Below are positions 50,961 through 62,891 of a stretch of 64,000 nt of DNA, piece by piece. The position numbers and the translations under genes were made by a program. Under the pieces are notes generated by a model that was not told the origin of the DNA, made no database searches, and saw only the letters and a list, made by a program, of their open reading frames with translations. The DNA is from Ovis canadensis (lineage: Eukaryota > Chordata > Mammalia > Artiodactyla > Bovidae). Each line of letters opens with the position of its first letter. The first letter of the stretch is position 1. The DNA is taken from contig NC_091255.1 of assembly GCF_042477335.2 (NCBI RefSeq), positions 49,268,501-49,332,500 on the forward strand, written 5' to 3'.

Positions 50961-52863
50961 ATTACTTACCCCTGGACTACTCTTTTATTTTTCCTTAGAG
51001 ATTAAAAATAGGAACATATTCATTGTAAAAACATTTAAACAAACAAACAGATGGTTTTTCTTGGAAGATTCAAAAATTTTACCAATATTTATTTCAGAAA
51101 AAATTAGAAAATGTACATAAACATGTAGCAGGAATAAACATCACCCATATTTTCCCTACCAGTGAATAATCACTGTTAACATTTATAGGTATATTGTTTC
51201 CATTTTTTAATGGGCATGTGTATAATTAGGGTACAAGTCTTTTTCTTTTAAAGGTAGATGATAGTGTATTTACTGTGTTGAAACTCTACTTTTTATTTAA
51301 TTGATGATTGACATCTTCTCAGGTCAGTCCATGAACCTGAACATCCTTAATGGCTGATGAGTCTCCTCTTATGGACTTTTGATGGTCTGTTGATTCTTCA
51401 TTGTCAGACACTTTATTATGTCTCATTTTTCACTGTGATGAAACACTGCTAGGAGAAATAGATATAATAAATAACTGATTATTTAAGAATAAATTTCTAG
51501 AAATAGAGCTGTTGGCTCTTTAGGATATATTATTTTCTTAAATATCTGGTGCTGAAGTGTTCTTATGAAGTTTTTTGCCAATTTGCAGTCCATCCAGCGA
51601 TGTATTAGTGCCTTTTCCCTACACCATGAGTATAATCATTAAACAAACTGGACCTGTTTAATGCCTCTCTTGGATTACTACAGATGTTGGCCATTGGTCA
51701 CTTTTTAATGCTGGTTGGCCATTCATATTTTATGAATTGCTTATGTATATCATGTACCCATTTCTGATTGGTATGGTTAACTCATAGATATATGCTCATG
51801 AATTTATATATTGGGGACATCAGTCCTTGAACAGCCATATATAATGCAATGAAAACACCCATGGCCTACTTTCTTGAAGTTAGCTGTTCCCAGAATTCTC
51901 TCTTGATTTTAGACATAGAAGACAGCTGCCAGAAGGTGGCGCCAAACTGCAGCTGGGACAAGATTACATTGCGCAGTCAAAATTTGGAGTCACTTGGCTC
52001 ACTAGCTGCGTGTATTCCTCTTGGCGTTGGGATGGATTTCTACCATATTCTATTAAGGTTTAAAAGATTTTTAAACTAAATTAAAACTGTACTTCTATTT
52101 TCTGTGATTGCTTTTGCTATTAATAAAATGAATCTTGAAGAAAATGATTGCTTTGAAGGTGAGGTAGACAAGCATGAGGTGTGATTCTATTTTGTGATAA
52201 GTCTTTCTTCAATTTGATTTTCATAGGCCAGCACTCATCAGTTTTCAAGACATCAACTGGGCATTTGACCTCCATTTTGTTCTGTAGATAAACCTTACTT
52301 TGATACCAGTGCTTTTGGAAACTGCTTAAAAATTGCTTCAAATAAGACTATTTCTAAAATATTTTCTGTTAAATTATATGCATTTTCTGCTGTCTAGTCC
52401 AAACACAAGACTAGATAGGCAAGTTTTGAATAATTCTCTACCACTTAGGAAGGGATGAAGCATGCATAATAATTTAGACCAATTTATTTCTTTTAAAATA
52501 AAAATATTCAAAACTCAGAGTGATGATTTTTTTAAGATCTCAAAGTAGTTAATGGTATTGCCTAAATAAAGCTCCAAGGCATCTGCATTTTAATTTGTTT
52601 ATTTATTCATAAGATGAAGAATATTCTCCATTATATTGCTTTGTAGATTTTGCTGTTGTGTGCAAAGAGGAAGTTTGACCAAAGTGCTTGTTTGAATAAA
52701 CTGGAATCATGTTTTCCTGCTATACCATAAGATTTTCAAAATCAGATTGGGGAATTTTGATAGCTTCAGAGTAATTTATTTTGGGGAAAGGATAAATCTA
52801 ATACCTGCTTTCTTTTTCAAAATTAATCAATTAAAAATACCTTGTCTAGTTCATTATTTAAAA
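50961..52863. other. Intergenic, no gene seen
   Basis: AT-rich, possibly with old L1-derived sequence around 51240-51840. No exon recognised. Confidence 0.45.
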
Positions 52864-53170
52864 TATTTTTGGCTGTGTTGGATCTTCGTTGCTGTGTGCA
52901 GACTTTTTTCTCTGGTTGTGGCGAGCAGGGGCTACCGTCTAGTTGAGTTGGGAGGGCTGCTCATTGCGATGGCGTCTCTTGTTGTGGAGCACAAGCTCTA
53001 GAGTGCTCAGGCTTCAGTAGTTGTGACACGTGGGCTCAGTAGTTGCGGGTCCCAGGCTCTAGAGCACAGGCTCAGTAGTTGTGGCTCATGGGTTTAGTTG
53101 CTCCATGGCATGTGGGATCTTCTGGGCCCAGGGATCAAACTCGTGTCTCTTGCATTGGCAGGTAGATTTC
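52864..53170 (-). mobile_element. CHR-type SINE, long
   Basis: Antisense: TTTTTGGCTGTGTTGGATCT, the GGCTCAGTAGTTG repeats of the CHR body, ending TTGCATTGGCAGGTAGATTT. Confidence 0.9.
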
Positions 53171-53171
53171 C

Positions 53172-53370
53172 TGAAATTGCTTTACAGTGTTGTGTTGGTT
53201 TCTGCCATATAGCAATGTGTATCAGCCATAAGTATACATATATCCCCTCCCTCTGGAACTTCCCTCCCACCTCCCCCTATCCCACCCCTCTAGGTTGTCA
53301 CAGAGCACCAGGCTGAGCTCCCTGTGTTGTGCGGCAACTCCCCACTAGCTGTCTATTTCACATATGGTAA
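53172..53370 (-). mobile_element. L1 3' UTR fragment
   Basis: TTTACAGTGTTGTGTTGGTT, CACCAGGCTGAGCTCCCTGT and CTAGCTGTCTATTTCACAT. Confidence 0.75.
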
Positions 53371-53439
53371 TTAATAACTGCTTTCTTAACTGCTCACAAG
53401 GTCATATGATTATTTCAGATTCATTGCATCATTTATGTT

Positions 53440-53700
53440 GAATGCAATAGTTAATAGCTGGTTCTATTGCTTCATTCATTTACCGTTCAGCTATTACTCT
53501 ATTCAGTTATGATTCTGTTCACTTATTAGTGTATTATTTATCATTCACTTGTTATATTTATTGATTATTCTGTTTATTTATTACCTCTTTTTTATTTATA
53601 ATTCTATAATTTTATTCTATTAATCTTGTTTTAGTATTATTCTACTTTATTATCATTCTATTATTCTATTATTAGTTTATACTTTATATACAGTAATAAG
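53440..53700. repeat. AT-rich low-complexity tract
   Basis: Irregular ATTATTCTATT-like sequence over about 260 bp. Confidence 0.7.
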
Positions 53701-54516
53701 TCAATTTTTATCAATTATTAATTGAGCATCTTGCAAAAAGCACTCAGATCTTAGAAAGTCACAGTCCCTAATTTTGAAAAATGTGCATAAAATTTTTGTT
53801 CCTTTTTGTATGATCACATCAAGTCTTCTCTTATGTAATTTTCACAATGTTGAGAAAGTGTCAGAAAAATAACTTGCTTTTTTAAAAAAACCAAGTAACA
53901 ATAGAATATATTTACTGTCTCGGTAGTTGACCTAGCTGTACACTCTTGGTTGACAATGGCTTATTTATCATCTTTCCTTGCTTACAGACAGCTGCCCTAG
54001 TTAGAGACCCAGTTTCCCTGTAGCTTGGTCCTATCAACTCAGCTTGCCATTCCATTATATGTTTCACACCACCTTCTGTCACAGACATGCAATTGTGTCC
54101 TCCTACTCAGCAGCAAAAACCCAGATTCTCTGCTTAGTTTTGCTACTGAAATTTTGAGCTGCTGTTAAAACCAAGACCCCCATATGTCAACTGTTGCCAA
54201 AGACTTGTTCCACCTCCATTGGCCCATTAGTCCAAATTCCTTTCCACTCTCAAACTGCTGGGACCAATGTGGGCAAGGCTGGGAAGGAGAACACCTATGT
54301 GCCTGCTATTGGATGCTCCAAGTCCTTCTAGCTGATATCAATAGTGGGGTGTCCTTTGTATATTAAACTCAAGAAACATTTATTGAGTGCTTGCTCTGAC
54401 TGACACTGTGATGGGAACCAGGGATAGTACCTCAACAGATCTACAGAATTTCAGCTCAGCTACCTGTGGTAAAATAAGCCAGCGAGCAATTTTATAACTA
54501 TGTATAACATTGTTCA
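53701..54516. other. Intergenic, no feature seen
   Basis: No recognised exon or repeat. Confidence 0.5.
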
Positions 54517-54638
54517 TTTATAGCATGTTCAATGAACATGGGCAAACTCTGGGAGATAATGAAGGATGGGAAGGCCTGCAGTCCATGGGGTCACAAGAGT
54601 TGGACACAATTTAGTGACTGAACAACAAAAACAACAAT
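54517..54638 (+). mobile_element. BovB LINE 3' terminus, short
   Basis: GAACATGGGCAAACTCTGGG to GTGACTGAACAAC, with AACWTTGTTC on both sides as a likely duplication. Confidence 0.8.
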
Positions 54639-54739
54639 AACTTTGTTCTAAGAAAATATATTCAAGTTCCCAAAGGTCAGCATTGGCATGGAGCCTCAAG
54701 AATTCTGGAACCACATTTTTGCACTTCCAGCTCTCCAGT

Positions 54740-54930
54740 TATTATCAGGCTGTTTACCAGCTGGGTGAGGCTGAGAAAATTACTTAACATCTCTGTACCT
54801 TGGTGTTTCTTCATCTGTAAAAGGAAGCCAGCAGTTCCTGTTTCATAGAGTTGTCATAAGGATTGAACAAATTATATTCCTAAAGGACTAGGAATAATAT
54901 GGGACAAATAGTAAGTGTGAAATGTGTTTG
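54740..54930. repeat. MIR-like fragment
   Basis: CTGGGTGAGGCTGAGAAAAT, TACTTAACATCTCTGTACCT and TTCATCTGTAAAAGGAAG show the MIR core. Confidence 0.65.
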
Positions 54931-55197
54931 TTACATAGAAAAATTTATAAACAACTCTTGGAATACAACCCCCTTTTGAACAGAAGACTGCGTTTTGTTT
55001 TTAATGACAAATCGAGGTAATCAATAACCCTTATGTCCTTGCCCATTTAAAAATAGTTCTGGAATTTTGATCACTAGCAGCGGTTACCTAAAAAACAAGG
55101 CTAGCTATGTATATGTTGCAATGTGTTATTTTTTATTTTAAAAATCTCACAAAACTGTTACCTATAAGAAAGAGGTTGAGGAGTGTAGGTTTCTTAC

Positions 55198-55440
55198 TTG
55201 ACTCATGAATTCTTCAGTTACTGAATATTTGCTGTAATAGCTGCCTGGACCAAATCTCTGTTGATTTTGATTTCCAAATCAGCAGCCTGTTTATACTGTC
55301 TTCTGATAACTGAGGTTCCAGATGGTATGTCTGTCACCTGGAAAAAGCCCACTGCTGTGGATCCCAGTTATTGCATCACAGCACTGCCTTCACGGTAGGA
55401 GTGTTTATCGCTATGGAAACCTATACTTACACCTACACCA
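55198..55440 (-). pseudogene. Decayed type I keratin exon 1 fragment
   Basis: On the minus strand, immediately before a good splice donor (CAA/GTAAGA at 55191-55200), one frame reads FGPGSYYSKYSVTEEFMSQ. This parallels the end of type I keratin exon 1 (FGPGS...[15 protein letters not shown] in KRT24). Just upstream, in a frame shifted by an indel, QAADLEIKIN matches [11 protein letters not shown]. Further upstream, VGVSIGF...REGSAVMQ followed by a stop codon resembles the glycine linker and the EKQAMQ start of coil 1A. At least one frameshift and one stop break it. No later exons are recognisable leftwards down to KRT24. It is probably a relic of a duplicated keratin gene in the cluster, not a processed copy, because an intron donor follows the exon. 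Confidence 0.6.
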
Positions 55441-55610
55441 CTGTCCTTAATTGGCATGGTGTCATTTTTCAAGTTTGTTCTAATGATTCCTCAGATTCAA
55501 GACTTTTTCCTCCTTTATAAGAAACCATTTTTCCTGTCTAATCTCTTCTGCTATTTATGCTTGCATTTCTATATCACTTTGGCAGTTTTCAACCCTACCA
55601 GCCTATGTAT

Positions 55611-55926
55611 CCAGCCAGTCCATCCTAAAGGAAATCAGTCTTGAATATTCATTGGAAAGACTCATGCTGAAGCTGAAACTCCAATACTTGGGCCACCTGA
55701 TGTGAAGAACTGACTCATTTGAAAAGACGCTGATGCTGGGAAAGATTGAAGGCTGGAGGAGAAGGGGATGACAGAGGATGAGATGGTTGGATGGCATCCC
55801 TGACTCAATGGACATGAGTTTGAGTAAGCTCCGGGAATTGGTGATGGACAGGGAAGCCTGGCGTGCTGAAGTCCATGGGGTCACAAAGAGTTGGACACGA
55901 CTGAGCAACTGAACTGAACTGAACTG
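55611..55926 (+). mobile_element. BovB LINE 3' fragment
   Basis: Sense; ends in GAACT repeats; flanked by AGCCTAYGTAT at 55600-55610 and 55927-55937. Confidence 0.92.
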
Positions 55927-55966
55927 AGCCTACGTATTGGTATATAAGCAAATGCTTATGAATGGG

Positions 55967-56170
55967 CTTCCCAGGTGGCACAGTAGTAAAGAATTTGCCT
56001 GCAATGCAGGAGACATACGAGATGTAGGAGACACAGGAGGTCCCTGGGTTGGGAAGATCCCCTGGAGTAGGAAATGGCAACCCACTCCAGTGTTCTTGCC
56101 TGGAAAATTCCATGGACAGAGTCATGGGCTACAGTCCATGGGGTTTCACAGAGTTGGATACAGCTGAGCA
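55967..56170 (+). mobile_element. Bov-tA SINE
   Basis: Sense: GGCTTCCCAGGTGGCACAG to GCTGAGCACACACGC. Confidence 0.92.
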
Positions 56171-56179
56171 CACACGCAG

Positions 56180-57304
56180 AGTAAATGCTTATGAGCTATG
56201 TGAGAAGTGGTCAGGAAATTTTACAGAGAAGGAAACTGAAGCTCAAAAGTTATGTTTTCCTTTACGTAATATAATTTGTTGGTGTAAGAACCAAAATTAG
56301 AAACCTGGGTCTCTTGGCTCTTCCCAACAACTGTTTCATTACATCAAAGTAAGCGTATGGCTGACACCCTCTCCTCCAGACTGTCACCCGAGGGTGTCCC
56401 TGACTACCCACTTATCTGGGAGAGATTCTTTGGCTGAGAGGTGTCACACCTGAAGAGATGAAGTTTATCAGTGAAGAGCATGAATCTTTTAGTTTTTAGG
56501 ATTCCTTACATAGAAAATTCAGTATTTCCTTCTTAAATTCTGCCCCTTCAGAGCAATTTAAAAATTATCACAGCATATTTTATATTTTGTATTAGTTTAC
56601 TTCTTTGCAAAAGAAAAAACTTCTTTGTGTGTGTGTGTGTTTGTATGTGTCTGTGACAGGTAGATGTGGTAAAGCAATTTTTAAGATGCAAATTGTAATC
56701 TTGGTAATTTAAAAATTAAAATCCATGTTCTCTCAGTACTGTATATAACTATACTTCTTTTTACATTAAGTAGGTAAAAGGTTCTGATGAACCACAGCAG
56801 TTACATCCCTCTTCCTTTTCTGGAGAGCTTTCAGCTACATCCTGCCTTAGAGACTAGTTCAAGCATGTTAACTGCCTTGCCAGGGGTAGTACCTCCCACC
56901 CGAGCAGGAACACCTTGGCCTTGCTGAGCACCACACTCCTGTAGGCATGAGTATCATAAGCAATAGGATCAGGAGCTGTGCCTTTTTCTCTGTTCTCTTT
57001 GTAGTCTTGCCATTTTGGCAACACATTCATTGGAATTAGGTCATTTTTTTCTCCTAAATGCTTCTGTTTTAGTTGGCCGATTTATTCAGTTCAGTTCCTG
57101 AGCCTTATCATAAAGTAGAGAGAGTTAGTATTCAGCTTTAAAGGGATTAATATGATTATCGCTCTCATTTTGAGAACCAAGGAGGACTCTAAACCAGCCA
57201 CTTCATCCTTTTGGGAAGCTTGACAGGGACTCCATAACCTTTAAGCTCTCCTATGTCTTTGAAGTTCTCTAATTTCATCCTCATACAGCTATATTTATTT
57301 TAAA
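56180..57304. other. Intergenic, no gene seen
   Basis: Unique-looking; a GTGTGTGTGT run lies at about 56625-56640. Confidence 0.5.
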
Positions 57305-57492
57305 AATATTTCACTTTCACTCATTTATTTGGTTATGCTGGGCCTTCGTTTCGGCATGCAGGAATCTTCAGTTGTGACACGTGGGATCCCTTAGTTGTAG
57401 CTTGTGAGATCTAGTTCCCTTACCAGGGATCAAATTCAGGCCTCTATACTGAGAGCATGGACTCTTAGCCACTGGACCAACAGGGAAGTTCC
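57305..57492 (-). mobile_element. CHR-type SINE
   Basis: Antisense: TTATTTGGTTATGCTGGGCC to CTGGACCAACAGGGAAGTTC. Confidence 0.85.
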
Positions 57493-57499
57493 CTACATT

Positions 57500-57690
57500 T
57501 ATTTTTTTTAAACATTTTATTTTCTCTTTCAGTTTTACTGAGATGTAATTGACAGACAGCACTGTATAACTTTAAGGTGTGACAGCATAAGGATTTGACT
57601 TCTGTATATCATGAAGTGATTATCATATAAGTTTAGTGGACATTCATTCATCTCATATAGATCTTTTTTTATACAGAATTTGTTACTGTT
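57500..57690 (-). mobile_element. Old L1 3' fragment
   Basis: TTTACTGAGATGTAATTGAC, CACTGTATAACTTTAAGGTG and TGAAGTGATTATCATATAAG. Confidence 0.65.
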
Positions 57691-57894
57691 CAGTGGCTAA
57701 GTCATATGCAACTCTTTGTGACTCCACGGATATAGGAATTTGAAAAATATTAATTTTTTCTGATGAGCGTTCTTAGGATTTATCCTCTTAATGACTTTTA
57801 AATATCACATAGAGTGGTGTTAATTATGTTTATCACTGTACATTATATCCCTAGTACTTATCTGATATCTAGCAGTTTTTACCTTTTGATACAG

Positions 57895-58120
57895 CCACAT
57901 TTATTGAGAGATTAATATGAACCAGGCACTTTTCAAAGTACATGGACTGGATACTGACTCTTCACCACAACTGTCTGAGGTAGATAGTATCATTTTTATC
58001 CCAGTTTTACAGGTAATGACATTGAGTGACAGAGCAATTAGATACTTTTCTCAAAGACACACAGCTAGAAAGAGGTAGAAATTATTTTGAATCCAGGCAA
58101 TTCAGGACTTCCTGATCCCT
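57895..58120. repeat. MIR-like fragment
   Basis: GAACCAGGCACTTTTCAAAG, ATCCCAGTTTTACAGGTAAT and AAGACACACAGCTAGAAAG are MIR hallmarks. Confidence 0.75.
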
Positions 58121-58209
58121 TAACTAGGCTTCAGTGCTTTCCTTCTCCAACAAGTAAATGAGAGAATTTTTATTTTTCCTTAGTTTGATAGGTTGGTTTG
58201 ATTCATTAG

Positions 58210-58455
58210 TCAGTTCAGTTGCTCAGTTGTGTTTGATTCTTTGTGACCCCATTGCCTGCAGCATGCCAGTCTTCCCCGTCCATCACCAACTCCCAGAGCT
58301 TGCTCAAACTCATGTCCATGGAGTCAGTCATGCCATTCAACCATCTCATCCTCTGTCATCCCCTTCTCCTCCAGCCTTCAGTCTTTCCCAGCATCAGGGT
58401 CTTTTCCAGTGAGTCAGTTCTTTATATCAGGTGGTCAAAATATTCGAGCTTCAGC
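58210..58455 (-). mobile_element. BovB LINE 3' fragment
   Basis: Antisense: CAGTTCAGTTGCTCAGTTGT to GGTCAAAATATTCGAGC. Confidence 0.9.
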
Positions 58456-59066
58456 TTTATTGAGATGAATTAAAGGATAAGATCTAAGTTAAGATGGCCT
58501 GATCTGCCAGCTGAAGCCAGGACTACTCAGCTACAGTCTGAATTGTCACAGAGCTCTTGTTCTGGCCATTGTTTCTTGCCCCGAAAACTGACCACTTGGA
58601 ACATAGTTCTGTACACTGAGCCACTCACTACAGAGCCGGTGAATGGTTCTCTTCCTAAGGACATGAGCAAGAAAGCAAACAGACAAAAACCCAAAGAATT
58701 ACGGATAAAACAAGGTATGATATTCAAGATATTTAACAATCATATGGCAGGGGCGCTGATGGATCAGAACAAACACCAATGGCTGAGAAGTCTGGGGTGG
58801 GATTCTGGAGGCTCCTGCTGTGCCTCATGTATTTAGTTACTGGAAGGTGGGAAGGGGGTCGTGGAGGAAGCCCTCGGACCATGATGAGGGCATTCAGGGA
58901 GTCTGTGGCTACTTATCAATTCTGTGAGATATGTTGGTATTTTATGACGAGTACCAGCACTGCCATCGTCCTTCCTGAACCTTTGGGAACCTCAGTGCAG
59001 GGCATAATCCGCCCAAAGCCAAGATAACTTTTTGTAGTAACAGTTCTCAGCCAGGAGTGGAGCTGT
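58456..59066. other. Intergenic, no gene seen
   Basis: The 97-codon plus-strand open frame 58543-58836 has no recognisable domain. Treated as chance. Confidence 0.45.
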
Positions 59067-59260
59067 TGTTCATCCACTCAGTGATATCTGACTCTTTGTG
59101 ACCCCATGGACTGCAGCACGCCAGGCTTCCCTGTCCTTCACCATCTCCCAGAGCTTGCTCAAACTCATGTCCTTGAGTTGGTGATGCCATCCAACCATCT
59201 CGTCCTCTGTTGTCCACTTCTCCTCCTGCCTTCTGTCTTTCTCAGCATCAGGGAGAAGGG
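59067..59260 (-). mobile_element. BovB LINE 3' fragment
   Basis: Antisense: GTTCATCCACTCAGTGATAT to TGTCTTTCTCAGCATCAGGG; next to a G12 run at 59281. Confidence 0.85.
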
Positions 59261-60128
59261 CAGGCATATCAGAATCTCGGGGGGGGGGGGGCCGGCATGT
59301 TGCTTTCATTTTTATCTCAAAGGGACAGACATGAAGCAAGAGCTGAGATCATGGCTCTAGGACATCCTCAAGGCAATCGTCATTCCCTGCAGTTTGGCCA
59401 TGTTACTACAGAATGGTTTCTTGCTCTAGTACAGTTCAGAGGCAAAACTTTTGCCTAAATTATCTTAGGAAAACTATGGTATAACTTTCCCCACCCCCAT
59501 CCCCCAAATCGATGATCTGATTCTCTGCACTTATTTTCATAGATGCCTTTTGGATGCTTACTATGCCACATATGGTACAGAGTAGAGAGATCCAAGTTTA
59601 TTTTGGCCCTGAACAGTTTCAATGACTAATTATTTATGTTTCCTTTAGGCCACAGGTGCAGCTTTGAGTTGTTTTGGTACAAGCCTGAGATACATCCTTC
59701 ATTCACTCAGCTGAGTCTGGTCTTGTGCTAGGTACTAACAAATTGGAGATGAGAGAAACGGTCCCTGCTTTCAAGAGCTTACAGTGGGCCAGATCATGAG
59801 CTAGAAAGGCAATAGGCAATTATAGCTCAGGGTGAGGATATGGACCTAGTGCTGTGGATGGGTGTTTTGGGAGGACTTCCCACAGAACGGGGAGGAGTCT
59901 TCAAAGCCAGGCCATGCCATCTCTTCTTGTGTAGGTCACTGCAAGAGCCTTTCTGTTGCCATTGTTGCAGCAAAAACAGAAATGAGGCATATCTTAAATA
60001 AAAATGAGACTTTTCTGAAATAAAAGAAAAAGGTAACTAAGAAAACAGTGAACAGGCTGGGGAAACAACATAAACAGGCCTGAAAGAGTTACACAATCTT
60101 GGTTATTCTTTAGCTGTTAGTCACAAAT
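59261..60128. other. Intergenic with old-repeat-like sequence
   Basis: 59540-59830 has the look of an old MIR or L2 element (TTTGGATGCTTACTATGCCA; CTTGTGCTAGGTACTAACAA). No gene. Confidence 0.45.
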
Positions 60129-60130
60129 GG

Positions 60131-60303
60131 GCCTCCCTGGTGGCTCAGCAGTAAAGACTCTGCCTGTTGCAGGAGAGGTCCCCTGGAGAAGGAAATGGTA
60201 ATCCACTCCAGTATTCTTGCCTGGAGAATTCCATGGACAGAGGAGCCTGGTGGGCGATAGACCATGGGATTGCAAAGAGTCAGACATGACTTAGTGACTA
60301 AAC
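60131..60303 (+). mobile_element. Bov-tA SINE
   Basis: Sense: GCCTCCCTGGTGGCTCAGCA to TTAGTGACTAAAC, with a shortened middle. Confidence 0.9.
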
Positions 60304-60534
60304 AGCAAGACAGTGACTAAACAGACACTTGTAGCTGGACTTATCCTTCACGAAGCTAATTACTCCCTGACTCCATGTGAATTATACTCTAGCATTCTTC
60401 CCCTCCTGTGCTCCCTTGATGTATTCTTTGTTTCAGAAAGAAAGTCTTTGGCCTATAACTTCAGAAAAGAGCAACCCCAGTTACTGGGAGTTTTCTGATG
60501 CTAGCAGTGGCTGTTTTCTGAAATTTTACAAGAG

Positions 60535-60537
<3 letters not shown>

Positions 60538-60569
<32 letters not shown>
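60538..60569. repeat. (AC)n microsatellite
   Basis: About 16 AC units. Confidence 0.96.
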
Positions 60570-60571
<2 letters not shown>

Positions 60572-60592
60572 ACCTTCATTAGAGTATAAAAC

Positions 60593-61166
60593 TGTGGTGA
60601 CCCAAGAACGAAAGAGCAGATAAAACCAAGGAAGGTCTTGGAACGCAGGAACGGAAAAACCAGACCTTTATTGTCCTTCCCTCCCCCGTATTGTAACTAT
60701 GAATGGATTTCAGGTCCTCCTGAGCAGAATAACCTGTCTCCCCTCCTACCCCACACAGGGATGAAGGTATTTACTCTTCCCCCACCCAGTGCACATGCCT
60801 CATCCAGTCAGCAAATGACCCGAAAGACCCCTACCCTGGGTATAAAAGTGGACTAAAGACCCCTGTTCAACATCAATTGTCCCTTGAGCTGGCCTGCTGT
60901 TCTAACAGCGTCTCCCACTCTAATAAACTTTATTTCCCTGTTATTCTGTCTCATGTCTGGAAATTACTTTCCAACCCACACACGGACCATGACAAAAACG
61001 TCTCCGTATTTCTTCCCCGGGGGGAGTGGGCATAATTCTCGAGGCTCTAGCCCACTGTGTTCCCTCTTTGCCTGGCAAAGAATAAAGTTCCTCTTTCTCG
61101 TTCTTCCAAAACTCGGTCTCCGTATTTCTCTTTGGCATTGGTGTACGGAGAGTCAATATTTTGGCA
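60593..61166 (+). repeat. Solo LTR of an endogenous retrovirus
   Basis: Starts TGTGGTGACCC and ends TTTTGGCA. It contains a TATA box (GGGTATAAAAG at 60838), a polyadenylation signal AATAAA at 60922 and a second at 61081, and GTCTCCGTATTTCT twice. This order (U3 with TATA, R with AATAAA, U5) is that of a gammaretrovirus-like LTR. No viral genes adjoin it. I find no clear short target duplication, so the ends may be off by a few bases. Confidence 0.65.
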
Positions 61167-61169
61167 TCA

Positions 61170-61480
61170 CCGCTCCTGCCTTCCTACGATTCACTGTCCA
61201 CACAGGCACCAAAGTGATTTTTCTAGGTTCATGGCACCCTCAGGTCTGGACCTCCCGTGGCTCCTCACTGAATAATGTCCAGCTTTCTCCACGGCGTCTT
61301 TCGAACCTCTCTCCGCTTTGCTCGCTCCTGCCACACCGGCCATTCTTCTGTCTCTGTAACATGCCCACTTCCCTCCTGCCCGTGCTAGCTCTGCCCTTCC
61401 ACAGAGCTTCCCAGTATCGGCTGCTTCGTGTCCATTTGGGCCTCAGCTCAACACTGGCCCCTCTGAAAGTTCTCAAATAA
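61170..61480 (-). repeat. L2-like fragment
   Basis: CGTGGCTCCTCACTGAATAA, CTCGCTCCTGCCACACCGGC and GCCTCAGCTC follow the antisense L2 3' region. A 198-codon open frame across this and the LTR (60884-61480) is a by-product. Confidence 0.55.
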
Positions 61481-61569
61481 CTTTTCTATCTGAAGAAACC
61501 ATCTTATCCCTGTATTCGTCATACTTTTTATTTCTGTATTTCATGATGTTTAGACATCTTAAAACTCTC

Positions 61570-62880
61570 TGGCCCAGGACTAGCCAATTTTAGCAAAGGG
61601 CTCAGCTGGGACCCTCTTTTATATGTGTACTAACCAATCCTGAGTTGAAAGCACCAATCAACTTCATATATGACTGTCAATCATCAAGCCCCTATTTCCC
61701 TGGCTCTTATGTCATCACAGGACCACATAGAGACCCTCCACAGCCCCAAACCCAAGGGAGTTACTCTAACTAGTCAAACCTAACCTGCCCTGCCTTGATT
61801 TTCCTGCAGAAACTGCATAAAGGCTCTGGCCTTGGCCTTCTCCTTGCTCCTTTCCTCCTCTTGACCTATGCAGGTTCTCCCTGTGTGACCCTGTGTGCTG
61901 AGATATGCCCCCTTCTCTCGGGAAGTATCAGTTCAGTTCAGTCGCTCAGTCATGTCCGACTCTTTGCGACTCCATGAATCGCAGGACGCCAGGCCTCCCT
62001 GTCCATCACCAACTCCCGGAGTTCACTCAGACTCACGTCCATCGAGTCAGTGATATCATCCAGCCATCTCATCCTCTGTCGTCCCCTTTTCCTCCTGCCC
62101 CCAATCCCTCCCAGCATCAGAGTCTTTTCCAATGAGTCAACTCTTCACATGAGCTGGCCAAAGTACTAGAGTTTCAGCTTCAGCATCATTCCCTCCAAAG
62201 AAATCCCAGGGCTGATCTCTTTCAGAATGGACTGGTTGGATCTCTTGCAGTCCAAGGGATTCTCAAGAGTCTTCTCCAACACCATATTTCAAAAGCATCA
62301 ATTCTTCAGTGCTCAGCTTTCTTCACCGTCCAACTCTCACATCCATACATGACCACTGGAAAAACCATAGCCTTGACTAGATGGACCTTTGTTGGCAAAG
62401 TAATGTCTCTGCTTTTGAATATACTATCTAGGTTGGTCATAACTTTTCTTCCAAGGAGTAAGTGTCTTTTAATTTCATGGCTGCAGTCACCATCTGCAGT
62501 GATTTTGGAGCCCCAAAAAATAAAGTCTGACACTGTTTCCACTGTTTCCCCATCTATTTCCCATGAAGTGGTGGGACCGGATGCCATGATCTTAGTTTTC
62601 TGAATGTTGAGCTTTAAGCCAACTTGTTTACTCTCCTCTTTCACTTTCATCAAGAGGCTTTTTAGTTCTTCTTCACTCTCTGCCATAAGGGTGGTGTCAT
62701 CTGCATATCTGAGGTTATTGATATTTCTCCTGGCAATCCGGATTCCAGCTTGTGCTTCTTCCAGCCCAGAGTTTTTCATGATGTCGGGAAGCATAGGTAA
62801 TAACGATCTTCTTTCAGTGGTATTGGCCTCTCTGTGTTGTCACTCAGTCATACCTCTAAGCTAAATACCGGGTATAATTT
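61570..62880 (+). repeat. LTR-like stretch interrupted by BovB
   Basis: 61570-61928 has LTR-like composition (GGACTAGCCAATTTTAGC, GCATAAAGGCTCTGGCC, CCCTTCTCTCGGGA). The sequence resumes at 62784 after a BovB insertion. Family uncertain. Confidence 0.4.
61929..62783 (-). mobile_element. BovB LINE, 5'-truncated
   Basis: Antisense; GAACT-type tail at the left. The minus strand encodes the RT end with LRYADDTTLMAESEEE. Flanked by TCGGGAAGYAT at 61918-61928 and 62784-62794. Confidence 0.93.
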
Positions 62881-62891
62881 TAATGCAGACC

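Noticed and set aside
60884..61480. 198-codon plus-strand open frame
   Set aside because: It runs from LTR sequence into an L2-like fragment, has low-complexity S/P/L-rich composition and no domain. Not a gene.
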